From: Methylobacterium sp. J-026
Lineage (GTDB): Bacteria > Pseudomonadota > Alphaproteobacteria > Rhizobiales > Beijerinckiaceae
Length of the DNA stretch: 64,000 nt
Assembly: GCF_022829585.1 (NCBI RefSeq)
Contig: NZ_JAKSYC010000054.1
Location: 45,770 to 109,769 of the forward strand
Direction: 5' to 3'
Positions within the stretch are counted from its first letter, which is position 1; each line of letters starts with the position of its first letter. A program made the position numbers and the translations under genes. Below are positions 1-10,913 of this stretch, in pieces. The notes beneath the pieces are model-generated. The model worked only from the letters and a program-made list of their open reading frames with translations. It did not search any database and was not told the origin of the DNA.

Positions 1-1176
1 GAGCCGCAGCCCCCGGGCATCGAGATCCCGCGCCCAGCGGGCGATTCGGTCGACACTGAGGGCCGCACCGCTCGCCGAGACCAGGGCGAAGCCGTTGGCC
101 CGGGCCCGGGCCTCGGCCTGTGTCAGGGCGGCGTCGATGGCGTCGGCGCGCGGTGTGGCGTCGAGGACGATCTCGGCACGGGCGATCGGCGTGCAAGCCT
201 TGTTGGCCGGCGCGGCCGGGGGTTTCGGATTCGTGCCGTCGTCGAGGAAGCCGAGGCCGCGGGCGCCGATCTCGCGCAGGATCGGCTCGAAGGCGGAATC
301 CGCCATCAGCTTGGAGCCCATGTAGTTCACGACGCCGACATAGCCCGGGAAGCGCGCGAGCGCCCAGGCGAGGCGGTCGACATTCTCGGGGCCCTTCAGG
401 GCGGTGAGCAGGCCCTGGGGGCCCGGGTCGCTGTCGGGATAGTCGAACGGCTCCATGGGCAGCTGGAGGAAGACCTCGTGGCCGGCATCGCGCGCCCGGG
501 CGGCGGCGCGCTCGACCTCGCCGCCATAGGGCAGGAAGGCGAGGCTGACGGCTGCCGGCAGGCGCGCGGTGGCACCCGCGGTGGCGGCCTGGCCGACACC
601 GAGCCCGGTCACCACGATGGCGATGCGCGGACCGGTTCCGGGCTCCTCGGGCCGGGCGTAGACGTCGAGGGCGCGTACGCGGCCCTCGCCGAGCTTCGGG
701 ATCAGGCCGTGCCGGCCGGTCTCGCTGATGCGCGGGTCCGGCGCGGGGGCGAGTCGCGGCGCGTTGGGGGGCGGGACCCGGATCACCACGGCATCGGTCG
801 GCGCCGAGCCGAGGGGACGCACCACCGTGACGCCGGATGCGGACTCGATCTCCTCCGCGCTGCGCTGGAGCTGGGTCGGTCCGGGGGTGGTCATGGCGAC
901 CGGCGGCTCGGCCACCGGCACTGGGACGGCCGGCCGCGCCGCGGGCTCGCGGAACGCGATCATCGCCTCGGCGCGGGGCTCCCCGCCCTGGGGATCGCCG
1001 AGGGCGACGACGAGGCCGACCGACAGGGCGAGCGCGGCCGCGATGGCCCCCGCCGCGACCCTCGGCCGACGCAGGACCGCGAGGTGCCGTCCGAACCGCC
1101 CGCTGGGCTGCTCCGGCACCTGCGCCTCCGGCACGCCGAGGGGGCGCGTGAGGATATCGTCCGTGGACTCGGTCAA
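1..1176 (-). CDS. Divergent polysaccharide deacetylase family protein (YibQ-like), 3' end beyond the window
   Basis: The frame stays open from about 1176 to the window edge, so the C-terminus is missing. A TTG start at 1176 gives a short cytoplasmic N-terminus (LTESTDDILTRPLGV), then one membrane segment (about residues 38-58), a Pro/Ala-rich linker and the divergent deacetylase fold. Readable core motifs are RIAIVVTGLG, SLAFLPYG, FLQLPMEP and GFLDDGT, the usual strand motifs of the Polysacc_deac_2 (YibQ) family, an envelope-located family of uncertain substrate. An in-frame GTG about 45 bases upstream is an alternative start. It lies downstream of ctpA on the same strand, separated by a terminator-like hairpin, so it may be transcribed separately. 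The family assignment is strong; the function is unknown. Confidence 0.85.
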   Translation of the reverse strand, partial: MTESTDDILTRPLGVPEAQVPEQPSGRFGRHLAVLRRPRVAAGAIAAALALSVGLVVALGDPQGGEPRAEAMIAFREPAARPAVPVPVAEPPVAMTTPGPTQLQRSAEEIESASGVTVVRPLGSAPTDAVVIRVPPPNAPRLAPAPDPRISETGRHGLIPKLGEGRVRALDVYARPEEPGTGPRIAIVVTGLGVGQAATAGATARLPAAVSLAFLPYGGEVERAAARARDAGHEVFLQLPMEPFDYPDSDPGPQGLLTALKGPENVDRLAWALARFPGYVGVVNYMGSKLMADSAFEPILREIGARGLGFLDDGTNPKPPAAPANKACTPIARAEIVLDATPRADAIDAALTQAEARARANGFALVSASGAALSVDRIARWARDLDARGLRL

Positions 1177-1290
1177 GCGGCTCTCGACACGGAATCGGTC
1201 CCGCCGCGCCGGACGCGGCACGGATCCCGGACGCCATTGCCGACCGGTATGGTTAACGATCCCCTAAGGACCGGCCTGGGATACGAAAAT

Positions 1291-1316
1291 CCCGCCCGGC
1301 AGGTCGGCCGGGCGGG
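1291..1316 (-). terminator. Rho-independent terminator-like hairpin after ctpA
   Basis: A perfect 10-bp stem (cccgcccggc 1291-1300 with gccgggcggg 1307-1316) and 6-nt loop lies 31 bases after the ctpA stop. Read on the minus strand it is followed by the T-rich run ATTTTCG. Position and structure suit termination of the envC-ctpA transcript. Confidence 0.7.
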
Positions 1317-1346
1317 AGCGGATAGCGCCGTTCGTGGTCTGGGCGA

Positions 1347-2687
1347 TCAGTTCGGGAGGCTGGGCTTCTGCTGCTGGGCGTTCGGCGTGCCGTTGGCCGC
1401 GCCCTTCTGGATGCCGTGCAGGAAGTCGACTGCCGCGATCAGCTGCTTGTCCTTGGCCGGGTCCGACGGCATGTAGGCGGAGGAGCCGCCGCGCTCGTCG
1501 GTGTCCTTCTGCTTCAGGTGGCCCTTCAGCCCGGCCTCGCCCTTGGTCTCGTCCTTGCCCTTCAGCTCGTCCGGCACGTCCTGCAGGACCTCGACATCGG
1601 GCTCGATGCCCTTCGCCTGGATCGAGCGGCCCGACGGCGTGTAGTAGCGCGCCGTGGTCAGCCGCAGGGCGCCGGATCCGCCGAGCGGGATGATCGACTG
1701 CACCGAGCCCTTGCCGAAGGAGCGCGTGCCCATGATGGTCGCGCGCTTGTGATCCTGCAGGGCGCCGGCCACGATCTCCGAGGCCGAGGCGGAGCCGCCG
1801 TTCACGAGGACCACCACGGGCTTGCCCTTGGTCAGGTCGCCGGACTTTGCGGAGAAGCGCTGCGTCTCGTCGGGGTTGCGGCCGCGGGTCGAGACGATCT
1901 CGCCGCGGTCCAGGAAGGCGTCCGAGACCATCACCGCCTGGTCGAGCAGGCCGCCCGGGTTGTTGCGCAGGTCGATGACGTAGCCCTTGATCTTGTCAGG
2001 CCCGATGTCGCTCGACAGCTTGTCGATCGCGGCGCGCATGCCGTCGAAGGTCTGCTCGTTGAACTGCGTCAGGCGGATATAGGCGACGTCGCCGCCCTCG
2101 ACCTTGGAGCGGACCGGTTTGATCTTGATCACGTCGCGGGTCAGCGTGACGTCGATCGGGTCCTTCGACTCCTTGCGGCTGATCTTGAGCTTCACGCTCG
2201 AATTGACCGGGCCGCGCATCTTGTCGACCGCCTGGTTCAGGGTGAGGCCCTGGACCTGATCGTCGTCGATCTGGGTGATGACGTCGTTGGCGAGCAGGCC
2301 CGCCTTGGCGGCGGGGGTGTCGTCGATCGGGGTGACGACCTTGATCAGGCCGTCCTCCATGGTGACCTCGATGCCCAGCCCGCCGAACTCGCCGCGGGTG
2401 GTGGTCTGCATGTCGCGGAACGCCTTGGCGTCCATGTAGCTCGAATGCGGGTCGAGCGAGGCCAGCATGCCGTTGACGGCCGACTCGATCATCTTCGACT
2501 CGTCCGGCTTCTCGACGTAGTCGGTCCGGACCTTCTCGAACACGTCGCCGAACAGGCTCAGCTGGCGATAGGTTTCGGCCGAGGCGGCCACCGCCCGGGG
2601 ACCCGACAGGAAGTCGGTCTGGGTGGCCACCATGGAGGTGCCGGCACCCAGGAAGGCGCCGAGCATGATCAGAGACGTCTTGCGCAT
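1347..2687 (-). CDS. ctpA: S41 family C-terminal processing peptidase (CtpA-type)
   Basis: A 446-residue periplasmic serine protease of the carboxyl-terminal processing family. The N-terminus has a signal/anchor segment (about residues 5-22). A PDZ domain spans about 98-180 (GGLGIEV...), followed by the S41 catalytic core with DLRNNPGGLL (about 240), the nucleophile loop NGGSASASEI (Ser near 301) and the general-base Lys in GTRSFGKGSVQ (near 326). The C-terminal tail is Lys/Asp-rich and low in complexity. Length and motifs match proteobacterial CtpA. The start shares one base with the stop of the EnvC-like gene (TGATG), so the two are translationally coupled. This pairing is common in Alphaproteobacteria and suggests a shared role in controlling peptidoglycan hydrolysis. 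Confidence 0.95.
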   Translation of the reverse strand: MRKTSLIMLGAFLGAGTSMVATQTDFLSGPRAVAASAETYRQLSLFGDVFEKVRTDYVEKPDESKMIESAVNGMLASLDPHSSYMDAKAFRDMQTTTRGEFGGLGIEVTMEDGLIKVVTPIDDTPAAKAGLLANDVITQIDDDQVQGLTLNQAVDKMRGPVNSSVKLKISRKESKDPIDVTLTRDVIKIKPVRSKVEGGDVAYIRLTQFNEQTFDGMRAAIDKLSSDIGPDKIKGYVIDLRNNPGGLLDQAVMVSDAFLDRGEIVSTRGRNPDETQRFSAKSGDLTKGKPVVVLVNGGSASASEIVAGALQDHKRATIMGTRSFGKGSVQSIIPLGGSGALRLTTARYYTPSGRSIQAKGIEPDVEVLQDVPDELKGKDETKGEAGLKGHLKQKDTDERGGSSAYMPSDPAKDKQLIAAVDFLHGIQKGAANGTPNAQQQKPSLPN

Positions 2688-4084
2688 CAGCCGCGAACCT
2701 TCTCGCCAAGTACCGTATTAGCCGGGCTTCTCGCCCACCACGGCTCCGGATCGATGGAGCCGCCGTCCTTCTTGAACTCGACGTACAGGGTGGGATCGCC
2801 GTCGGACCCAGTCGGGCCCGGGCCTTTCTCGCCCATGCTGCCGACCGGTTCGCCCGCGAGCACGAACTGGCCGACCTCGACGCTGATCTGTTCCATCCCC
2901 GCGAGCAGGAGATAGTAGCCGTCGCCCGCGTTGATGATCAAGAGTTGCCCGTAGGACCGGAACGGCCCGGCGAACTGCACCCAACCGTCGGCCGGGGATG
3001 AGACCGTCGCCTTCGGACGCGTCGCGAAGGATACGCCACGGCTGGTTCCACCGTTGCCGTCGGGCTGGTTGAAGCCCCGCGCCAGCCGACCGCTGACAGG
3101 CCGCGGCACTTCGCCCCGCGCCTCCGAAAAATGCACTTTCGGTGCCAGCCGCGCGGGATCGCGGAAGCCGGCCGCGGCAAATCGTTCCTGCGTCACGCGG
3201 ATCTCGCGTTCGGCCGCCGCCTTCGCCTCCTCGGCGGAGCGTTTGGCCGCCACGGCCTCGGCTTCGGTCCGGTCCAGGAGATCCTTCAGGGTCTTCGCCT
3301 GGGCACCGAGCTCGGCAGCCCGGCGGCGCTCGGCAGTGAGACCGCTCTCGACCTCCGCCTGGCGGGCACGGCGGGCCGCCACCAGGGCCTCGAGGCGCTG
3401 GCGCTCCCGCGCCCACCCGGTCAGGTCGCTGGTGAGGCCTTCCTTGTCCTGTGCGATCAAGCCGCGCAGGCGGATCATTTCCGCGAGATCGGCCGCCAGG
3501 GTGTCGACCTCCCCGCGCAACTCCGGCACCACGGCACCGAGCAGCATCGAGGTGCGGATGGCCGCGAGCACGTCCTCCGGGCTTACAAGCACCGCCGGTG
3601 GCGGGCGACGTCCCATCCGCTGGAGCGCGGCCAGGATCTCGGCGACCACGCCCCGGCGGGCCTGGAGCGAGCGCCGGATCGCGGCCTCGCTCTCGCTCAT
3701 CGCCTTCAGCCGCTCCTCCAGGCGGCTCAGCCGGTCCTCGGTCGCCTGCGCCTGACGGCCGGCGTCGAGGAGGGCGGAGTCGAGCTTGGACCGGTCCGTA
3801 CCGATGGCGGCGATCTCGGCCTCGAACTGCGCCCGCTGGCCGTTGCTGGCGGCCAGGGCATCCTGCACGCGCTTGATGTTCTCGGCGCGACGGTCGCGCT
3901 CCGCATTGTCCCGCTGCGCCGCCTCGGAGTCCGGGGGCGCCGGGGTCTCGGCATGCGCGGGCCACGCGACATGAGCCGCGGCCAGCAGGACCAGAGCGGT
4001 CAGGAGGCGGCGGGAGGCGCGACCGGACGACGACGGGCCGATGGGGGTATCGGCCCGCGCCCGGACGGCATCGATTTCGGCCAT
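2687..4084 (-). CDS. EnvC-like murein hydrolase activator (degenerate LytM/M23 domain)
   Basis: About 465 residues: cytoplasmic N-terminus, membrane/signal segment (LLTALVLLAAAHVAWPAHA), a long Arg/Glu/Ala-rich coiled coil (about residues 50-290) and a C-terminal LytM fold. The catalytic M23 signatures are missing. Where active enzymes have HxxxD the sequence reads RGVSFAT, and where they have HxH it reads TLYVEFKK. The end (GGSIDPEPWW) closely resembles that of E. coli EnvC, an amidase activator that is also catalytically dead. The expected role is activation of amidases at the division site. The ATG at 4084 is chosen; a GTG two codons upstream is possible. It is coupled to ctpA downstream and lies 12 bases after rlmH. 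Confidence 0.88.
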   Translation of the reverse strand: MAEIDAVRARADTPIGPSSSGRASRRLLTALVLLAAAHVAWPAHAETPAPPDSEAAQRDNAERDRRAENIKRVQDALAASNGQRAQFEAEIAAIGTDRSKLDSALLDAGRQAQATEDRLSRLEERLKAMSESEAAIRRSLQARRGVVAEILAALQRMGRRPPPAVLVSPEDVLAAIRTSMLLGAVVPELRGEVDTLAADLAEMIRLRGLIAQDKEGLTSDLTGWARERQRLEALVAARRARQAEVESGLTAERRRAAELGAQAKTLKDLLDRTEAEAVAAKRSAEEAKAAAEREIRVTQERFAAAGFRDPARLAPKVHFSEARGEVPRPVSGRLARGFNQPDGNGGTSRGVSFATRPKATVSSPADGWVQFAGPFRSYGQLLIINAGDGYYLLLAGMEQISVEVGQFVLAGEPVGSMGEKGPGPTGSDGDPTLYVEFKKDGGSIDPEPWWARSPANTVLGEKVRG

Positions 4085-4096
4085 GGCCACCGCCGG

Positions 4097-4591
4097 TCAG
4101 CCCGCCTCGCCCCGATGATAGGGATGGCCGGCCAGGATGGTCAGGCTGCGGTAGATCTGTTCCAGGGCGAGCACGCGCACGAGTCCGTGGGGCAAGGTGG
4201 CCGCCCCGAAGGACAGGATCAGCTCCGCCTTCGTCCGAATTGAGGCGTCCAGACCATCTGGCCCGCCGATGACGACGGTCAGCGCCGGCCGCCCGACATC
4301 ACGCCAGCCGGCCAACCGCTCGGCCAGGGCCTCGCTCGGGATATCGGCACGGCCGCGCTCGTCATACGCCACCAGGACACCGCCGGGCGGCAGATGGGCG
4401 GCGAGCAGGGCCGCCTCCTCGGTGCAGCGGTCTAGGGCGCGTCGTGCGCGCGCTTCCGGGATCTCCACGCTGTCGCAGGCCGAAAAGCCGAGCCCGCGCC
4501 CCAATTGGGCGGCGCGGTCGCGATATCGTGACGCGAGGTCCCGCTCCGGACCGGCCTTCAACCGTCCGATCGCCGCCAGGACGAGTCGCAA
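4097..4591 (-). CDS. rlmH: 23S rRNA (pseudouridine-1915-N3)-methyltransferase RlmH
   Basis: A 164-residue SPOUT methyltransferase acting on helix 69 of 23S rRNA in assembled 70S ribosomes. The N-terminus LRLVLAAIGRLKAGPE is the usual RlmH start, reached by a TTG codon at 4591. Further motifs are the trefoil-knot glycine loop VIGGPDGL, then LSFGAATLPHGLVRVLALEQIYR and the terminal HPYHRGE. A longer open frame extends upstream through rsfS, but it is out of frame with rsfS and has no family similarity there, so the TTG start is preferred. It follows rsfS by 14 bases, a conserved ribosome-maturation pairing. Confidence 0.93.
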   Translation of the reverse strand: MRLVLAAIGRLKAGPERDLASRYRDRAAQLGRGLGFSACDSVEIPEARARRALDRCTEEAALLAAHLPPGGVLVAYDERGRADIPSEALAERLAGWRDVGRPALTVVIGGPDGLDASIRTKAELILSFGAATLPHGLVRVLALEQIYRSLTILAGHPYHRGEAG

Positions 4592-4605
4592 GCGGTCGGT
4601 CCGGC

Positions 4606-5055
4606 CTAGCCGAGGGCGAGCCCGACCGGACGATCGGCGCCCCACATCTTCTCGAGATTGTAGAAGCCGCGCACTTCCGGACGGAAGATGTGCACGAGCA
4701 CGTCGCCGGCGTCGATCAGAACCCAGTCGCAGGCGGGCAGGCCCTCGACCCGGGCGTTGCCGAAGCCGCGGTTCTTCATCTCCTGGATGATCTTGTCGGC
4801 GATCGAGCCCACGTGCCGCTGCGAGCGACCCGACGTGATGATCATCGTGTCGGCCAGCGACGTCTTCCCGGCGAGGTCGATGGCGATCGTCTCCTCGGCC
4901 TTCATCTCGTCGAGGCAGTCGAGGGCGAGGGCTTTGAGATCGTCCGAGCGCGCCTGGCCGGGCTCGTCCGGGGCGAGAACGGCGGTGCGGATCGTCTCCG
5001 TATGAATGGTTTCGGGCAGAGTCCTGGTTCCTCGTGGTGCCGCGGGCGGCGTCAC
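4606..5055 (-). CDS. rsfS: Ribosome silencing factor RsfS
   Basis: A 149-residue DUF143/Iojap family protein. The conserved domain runs from about residue 40 (LKALALDCLDEMKAEE) through DLAGKTSLADTMIITSG, a histidine-containing RSQRHV segment, GLPACDWVLIDAGDVLVHIF and the terminal EVRGFYNLEKMW. The family binds ribosomal protein L14 (uL14) and blocks subunit joining in starvation. The GTG start at 5055 overlaps the nadD stop by four bases (GTGA), so translation is probably coupled. The first 35 residues are a variable extension. Confidence 0.94.
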   Translation of the reverse strand: MTPPAAPRGTRTLPETIHTETIRTAVLAPDEPGQARSDDLKALALDCLDEMKAEETIAIDLAGKTSLADTMIITSGRSQRHVGSIADKIIQEMKNRGFGNARVEGLPACDWVLIDAGDVLVHIFRPEVRGFYNLEKMWGADRPVGLALG

Positions 5056-5726
5056 CCCTCGCGGGGTGCCATGAAATTGGCGGTATCGGGCGGCGATTGC
5101 AACCGCGCCGTCTCCGAACCCCCGCCACGTCTCGGCATACCGTTACGGATCTCCGTCGAGGACAGGCTCGACCGCGGCCCGTGGAGGAAGGTCCAGGCCG
5201 GCGGCCGGCGCAGCGCGAGCGTCGAGGCCGCGGCTTCGGGGATGCGCGCCTGCGCCAGCCGCTGGGCGGCGCGGGCGCTCAGCGGGGTCATGGTCCAGCC
5301 GGGCCGGTCGATGACCGCGATCGGCACGAGTCGCGCGATCTCGGCGGAGCCTTTCCAGCGGTGGAAGGTGCCGAGCGAATCAGCGCCCATGATCCAGACG
5401 AAATGGACGCCGGGGCAGCGACGCGTGAGGAAGCACAGGGTCTGCACGGTGAAGCGGACGCCGAGGGCCGCCTCGACGCCGGTCACGGCGATGCGCGGAT
5501 GCCGGGCGACCCGGTGCGCCTGGGCGCACCGCTCCGCGACGGTCGGGAGCGTTTTGCGGCTCTTCAGGGGGTTGCCGGGGCTGACCAGCCACCAGACGCG
5601 GTCCAGCCCCAGCCGACGCATCGCCAGCACGGAGACGTGGCGATGGCCGAGATGCGCGGGGTTGAAGGATCCGCCGTAGAGGCCGATCCGCATGCCGGGC
5701 GCGCTCGGCGGCAAACTCAGCCGCAC
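5052..5726 (-). CDS. nadD: Nicotinate-nucleotide adenylyltransferase NadD
   Basis: A 224-residue enzyme converting nicotinate mononucleotide plus ATP to deamido-NAD. It has the nucleotidyltransferase signature GLYGGSFNPAHLGHRHV near the N-terminus, WWLVSPGNPLK, the FVWIMGADS block and the C-terminal SSLSSTEIRNG motif (ISSTxIR type). A GTG at 5726 gives the short pre-sequence VRLSLPPSAPGM often seen in related proteins; the ATG at 5693 is the alternative. It lies 19 bases after proA and overlaps rsfS by four bases, forming the proB-proA-nadD-rsfS-rlmH run. Confidence 0.93.
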   Translation of the reverse strand: MRLSLPPSAPGMRIGLYGGSFNPAHLGHRHVSVLAMRRLGLDRVWWLVSPGNPLKSRKTLPTVAERCAQAHRVARHPRIAVTGVEAALGVRFTVQTLCFLTRRCPGVHFVWIMGADSLGTFHRWKGSAEIARLVPIAVIDRPGWTMTPLSARAAQRLAQARIPEAAASTLALRRPPAWTFLHGPRSSLSSTEIRNGMPRRGGGSETARLQSPPDTANFMAPREG

Positions 5727-5745
5727 GCCGGACCCTCGGCCGATG

Positions 5746-7044
5746 TCACGCACGGATCTGGCCGCTGCCGTGGACGCGATACTTGAAGGTCGTGAGCTGC
5801 TCGACGCCCACCGGGCCGCGGGCATGCATCCGCCCGGTGGCGATCCCGATCTCGGCGCCGAACCCGAACTCGCCGCCATCGGCGAACTGCGTCGAGGCGT
5901 TGTGGGTCACGATCGCCGAATCGACCTCCGCTAGGAATCGGGCCGCCTCGGCCTCATCCTCGGTGATGATCGCGTCGGTGTGGTGCGAGCCGTAGGTCTC
6001 GATATGCTCGATCGCCGCGGCGATCCCGTCGACCACCCGGACCGCGATGACCGCGTCGAGGTACTCGGTGTGCCAATCCTGCTCCGCGGCGGCGGTCACC
6101 CGGGGATCGACCGCCCGCGTCTCGGCGTCGCCGCGGACGGCGCAGCCGGCATCGAGCAGGGCGCCGACCAGGGGGGCGAGATGCGTCGCCGCGCAGGCAC
6201 GGTCGACCAGGAGGGTCTCGGCGGCGCCGCAGACGCTGGTCCGGCGCATCTTGCTGTTGAGCAGCACGGTGCGGGCCATGGCGAGATCGGCCGCGGCGGC
6301 CACGTAGACGTGATTGATGCCGTCGAGATGGGCGAAGACCGGCACCCGCGCCTCGGCCTGAACGCGGGTGACGAGACCGCGCCCGCCCCGGGGCACGATC
6401 ACGTCGACGCAGCCGTCGAGGCCGGCGAGCATCAAGCCCACCGCCGTGCGGTCGCGGGTCGGTACCAGCTGGATCGCGTCTTCCGGCAGGCCGGCATCGG
6501 CCAGCCCCCGGCTCATCGCCCGGGCGATGGCCATGGCGCTGCGGTGGCTGTCCGAGCCCGCCCGCAGGATCGCGGCGTTGCCGGCCTTCAGGCACAGCGC
6601 ACCGGCATCCGCGGTGACGTTGGGGCGGCTCTCGAAGATCACCCCGATCACCCCGAGCGGCACCGCGATGCGCTCGATCAGCAGGCCGTTCGGCCGCTCG
6701 ATGGCGGCGAGCTGGCGGCCCACCGGGTCGGCCAGCAATCCGATCTTCTCGACGGCGTCCGCCATCGCCGCCAGGCGTCCGGGATCGAGGGTGAGCCGGT
6801 CGATCAGGGCGGCGGTCTGACCGGCGCTGCGCGCGGCAGCCACGTCGCGGGCGTTCTCCGCCAGGATCTCGTCGCGGTTCGCCCGCAGGCGCTCGGCGAT
6901 CGCCTTCAGAGCGAGATCCTTGGTCTGCGCCGAGGCCAGCGCCATCCGCCGGGCGGCCGCACGGGCGCGCCGGCCGATCGCCGCCATCTGCTCCGGCAGG
7001 GCGTCGGCCTCAGCGAAGTCCGATCTCAGATTCAGGACGGGCAC
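5746..7044 (-). CDS. proA: Glutamate-5-semialdehyde dehydrogenase (gamma-glutamyl phosphate reductase) ProA
   Basis: A 432-residue NADPH-dependent enzyme of proline synthesis that reduces gamma-glutamyl phosphate to glutamate semialdehyde. Visible motifs are [32 protein letters not shown], the catalytic-cysteine segment [16 protein letters not shown] and the C-terminal [15 protein letters not shown]. The GTG at 7044 ([10 protein letters not shown]) is chosen because it gives the usual family length; about 28 extra codons upstream are not family-like. It lies downstream of proB on the same strand with a 159-base gap. Confidence 0.95.
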   Translation of the reverse strand: MPVLNLRSDFAEADALPEQMAAIGRRARAAARRMALASAQTKDLALKAIAERLRANRDEILAENARDVAAARSAGQTAALIDRLTLDPGRLAAMADAVEKIGLLADPVGRQLAAIERPNGLLIERIAVPLGVIGVIFESRPNVTADAGALCLKAGNAAILRAGSDSHRSAMAIARAMSRGLADAGLPEDAIQLVPTRDRTAVGLMLAGLDGCVDVIVPRGGRGLVTRVQAEARVPVFAHLDGINHVYVAAAADLAMARTVLLNSKMRRTSVCGAAETLLVDRACAATHLAPLVGALLDAGCAVRGDAETRAVDPRVTAAAEQDWHTEYLDAVIAVRVVDGIAAAIEHIETYGSHHTDAIITEDEAEAARFLAEVDSAIVTHNASTQFADGGEFGFGAEIGIATGRMHARGPVGVEQLTTFKYRVHGSGQIRA

Positions 7045-7203
7045 GCTGGCGTCCTCAGTTCGCGACGGCCGTTCACCGGCTCGACGGGGAAGGGCGCTGT
7101 CTTCGCACATCGTGCGGCGCACCGACAAGTGTGCTGTGTCACAGTCGCCAACAATACTTAATCAGACGCGTTCGACATCAATGCTGCTCCGTCACGGCAT
7201 TCT

Positions 7204-8319
7204 TCAGAACAGGGCCAAGTCATCGCGATGCACCATCCAGGCGCGGCCGGGATAGTTGAGCAAATCCGGGATCCGTGCGCTGGGATGCCCGATGATCAGT
7301 GCGGCCTCGGCATCGTCGTAGGCGACGAGGCCGCGCCCCAGCGCCCGGCCCTCGGGATCGCGGATCTCCACGGCATCGCCGCGGGAGAAGCTGCCGTCGA
7401 TCGCCCGGACACCCACGGGCAACAGGCTGGCGCCGCCCCGGAGGGCCTGCACGGCACCGGAATCGATCGTGAGCGACCCCCTGGGTTCGAGGGACCCCGC
7501 GATCCAGGTCTTCCGCGCCGCGGTCGGCGTGGAGCCGGACAGGAACCACGAGCAGCGCGCACCCTCCCGCAGCGCCTTCAGCGGGTTCTTCCCGCGCCCG
7601 TCCGCGATCACCAGATGGGTGCCCCCGGATACGGCGATCTTGGCCGCCTCGACCTTGGTGCGCATGCCGCCCCGCGACAGCTCGGAGGCCGGCCCGCCCG
7701 CCATCGCCTCGATCTCCGGGGTGATGCGTTCGATGACCGCCAGGTGGCGCGCGTCCGGGTCGCTGTTCGGCGGTGCGGTGTAGAGGCCGTCGATATCCGA
7801 GAACAGCACCAGCACGTCGGCATCGATCATCGTGGCGACCCGCGCGGCGAGGCGGTCGTTGTCGCCGTAGCGGATCTCCGAGGTCGCCACCGTATCGTTC
7901 TCGTTGACGACCGGCACGGCGCGCATCTCGAGGAGCTTCAGCACGGTTGCCCGGGCGTTAAGGTAGCGGCGCCGCTCCTCTGTGTCCTGCGGCGTCACCA
8001 GGATCTGGCCGGCCACGATGCCGTGATGGCCCAGCGCCTCGGCCCAGTGCCGGGCGAGGGTGATCTGCCCCACCGAGGCCGCCCCCTGGCTCTCCTCCAG
8101 CCGCAGGGGCCCCGGCGGCAGGCCCAGCACCGTCCGGCCCAGGGCGATGCTGCCGGAGGACACGACCAGCACGTCGACCCCGCGCCCGTGCAGCTCGGCG
8201 ATGTCCTCGGCCAGGGCCGCGAGCCAGGCATGTCGGAGGCGGCCGGCATTGCGGTCGACCAGCAAAGCCGACCCGACCTTGATCACGACGCGGCGGAAAT
8301 CTTCGAGGGCGGGGATCAT
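7204..8319 (-). CDS. proB: Glutamate 5-kinase ProB
   Basis: A 371-residue first enzyme of proline synthesis (glutamate plus ATP to gamma-glutamyl phosphate), normally feedback-inhibited by proline. The amino-acid-kinase domain (about residues 1-260) shows [43 protein letters not shown] and [14 protein letters not shown]-terminal PUA domain (about 280-360) is present, as in E. coli ProB. The ATG start is supported by family alignment of the N-terminus. In related genomes this gene usually directly follows obgE; here a vapBC pair sits between them. Confidence 0.95.
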   Translation of the reverse strand: MIPALEDFRRVVIKVGSALLVDRNAGRLRHAWLAALAEDIAELHGRGVDVLVVSSGSIALGRTVLGLPPGPLRLEESQGAASVGQITLARHWAEALGHHGIVAGQILVTPQDTEERRRYLNARATVLKLLEMRAVPVVNENDTVATSEIRYGDNDRLAARVATMIDADVLVLFSDIDGLYTAPPNSDPDARHLAVIERITPEIEAMAGGPASELSRGGMRTKVEAAKIAVSGGTHLVIADGRGKNPLKALREGARCSWFLSGSTPTAARKTWIAGSLEPRGSLTIDSGAVQALRGGASLLPVGVRAIDGSFSRGDAVEIRDPEGRALGRGLVAYDDAEAALIIGHPSARIPDLLNYPGRAWMVHRDDLALF

Positions 8320-8423
8320 GATTCTTCGCGGACGGGCGGTACGGGGCGGTTTGGACGACGGCTGCGGTCTTGGACAGCCTTATGCGAAGGCTGAAGGGGC
8401 GGATCGGAACCGGGGTGGCGCGC

Positions 8424-8828
8424 TCAAGCTGCCGGGCTGTAGGCGGGCACCAAATCGGTATGGATGAAATCGTTGCCTTTGAAGAGGAGCGGTACGGCGT
8501 GGACCTTGGCGACGGCATAAGACAGGCAGTCGCCGAAGTTCAGGCAGGCGGCATGACCTTGACCCTTGCCGTAGTGGCCGAAGGCGTGAGCAGCAGCTCG
8601 GTAGGCTTCCAAGTCAAAATCGACGGTCCGGATGCTGGGCGTGGCGATCAGGCGATCGAGAAACGCATCGGCGAAGGTTGGCATCAGAGAGCCGAGCACC
8701 ATTCGTGTTTCGAGGAGGGTCGGCGGTCCCACGAGCGCGCGATGACGAACGATGATCTCGTCAAAGATCTGCCCCTCGGGTTCGCCGAGCGCGATCGTGA
8801 CGAGAGCGGAACTGTCCAGTGCGATCAC
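8424..8828 (-). CDS. vapC: VapC-type PIN-domain ribonuclease toxin
   Basis: A 134-residue PIN-domain protein. The acidic active-site residues are visible: Asp in VIALDSSAL, Glu in PPTLLETRM, Asp in LNFGDCLSYAVA, and the last acidic region in PLLFKGNDFIHTDL. The family cleaves RNA (often initiator tRNA) and is neutralised by the partner antitoxin. A GTG start at 8828 is preferred because it overlaps the vapB stop by four bases (GTGA), the usual TA coupling. A 95-base tract to the right of proB contains no other gene. Confidence 0.88.
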   Translation of the reverse strand: MIALDSSALVTIALGEPEGQIFDEIIVRHRALVGPPTLLETRMVLGSLMPTFADAFLDRLIATPSIRTVDFDLEAYRAAAHAFGHYGKGQGHAACLNFGDCLSYAVAKVHAVPLLFKGNDFIHTDLVPAYSPAA

Positions 8829-9091
8829 GCCGGTAGACCGTTCCAATCGTAGAGCCAGCCGTGATCGTTGAGGGCTCCTGGTACGATGTGCGGGCGCGCT
8901 TCGGCCACGAGCGCCCGGATCGCCGCGAGTTCGGCCTGTTGGCCAGGATCGAACCCGCCCTCGGCGGACGTATTCCGATCCAGGTCCCGAAGGGCCGTCG
9001 CGACGGCCTCGTCGAGTGACGTGCCGAGGCGACTGGCAAGATTGCGCGCGCGCTGAAAGTCCTCGTCGCGAATCGTCAGCAGCTTGGGCAT
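8825..9091 (-). CDS. vapB: VapB-type antitoxin (PSK/Rv0623-like)
   Basis: An 88-residue small protein with an N-terminal ribbon-helix-helix-like region (MPKLLTIRDEDFQRARNLA, then SLDEAVATALRDLDR) typical of the Rv0623/PSK antitoxin family. The C-terminal half ends in HGWLYDWNGLPA, the likely toxin-binding tail. It immediately precedes and overlaps vapC. As in other vapBC pairs it probably represses its own promoter, which would lie in the short 9092-9138 gap after obgE. Confidence 0.85.
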   Translation of the reverse strand: MPKLLTIRDEDFQRARNLASRLGTSLDEAVATALRDLDRNTSAEGGFDPGQQAELAAIRALVAEARPHIVPGALNDHGWLYDWNGLPA

Positions 9092-9138
9092 CGGGCTGTC
9101 TCCGGCGCCAGCTTATCGCGCAGGCGCCGCGCCGCCAA

Positions 9139-10858
<1,720 letters not shown>

Positions 10859-10913
10859 CGTGCCCTCGCAGGAACGGCGCGCCCGGCCCGGGGAACCGTC
10901 TCAAGACGACGAA

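Noticed and set aside
1416..2915. Long plus-strand open frame opposite ctpA and envC
   Set aside because: It is antisense to two well-supported genes, has shadow-like composition and no domain; very high GC creates such frames.
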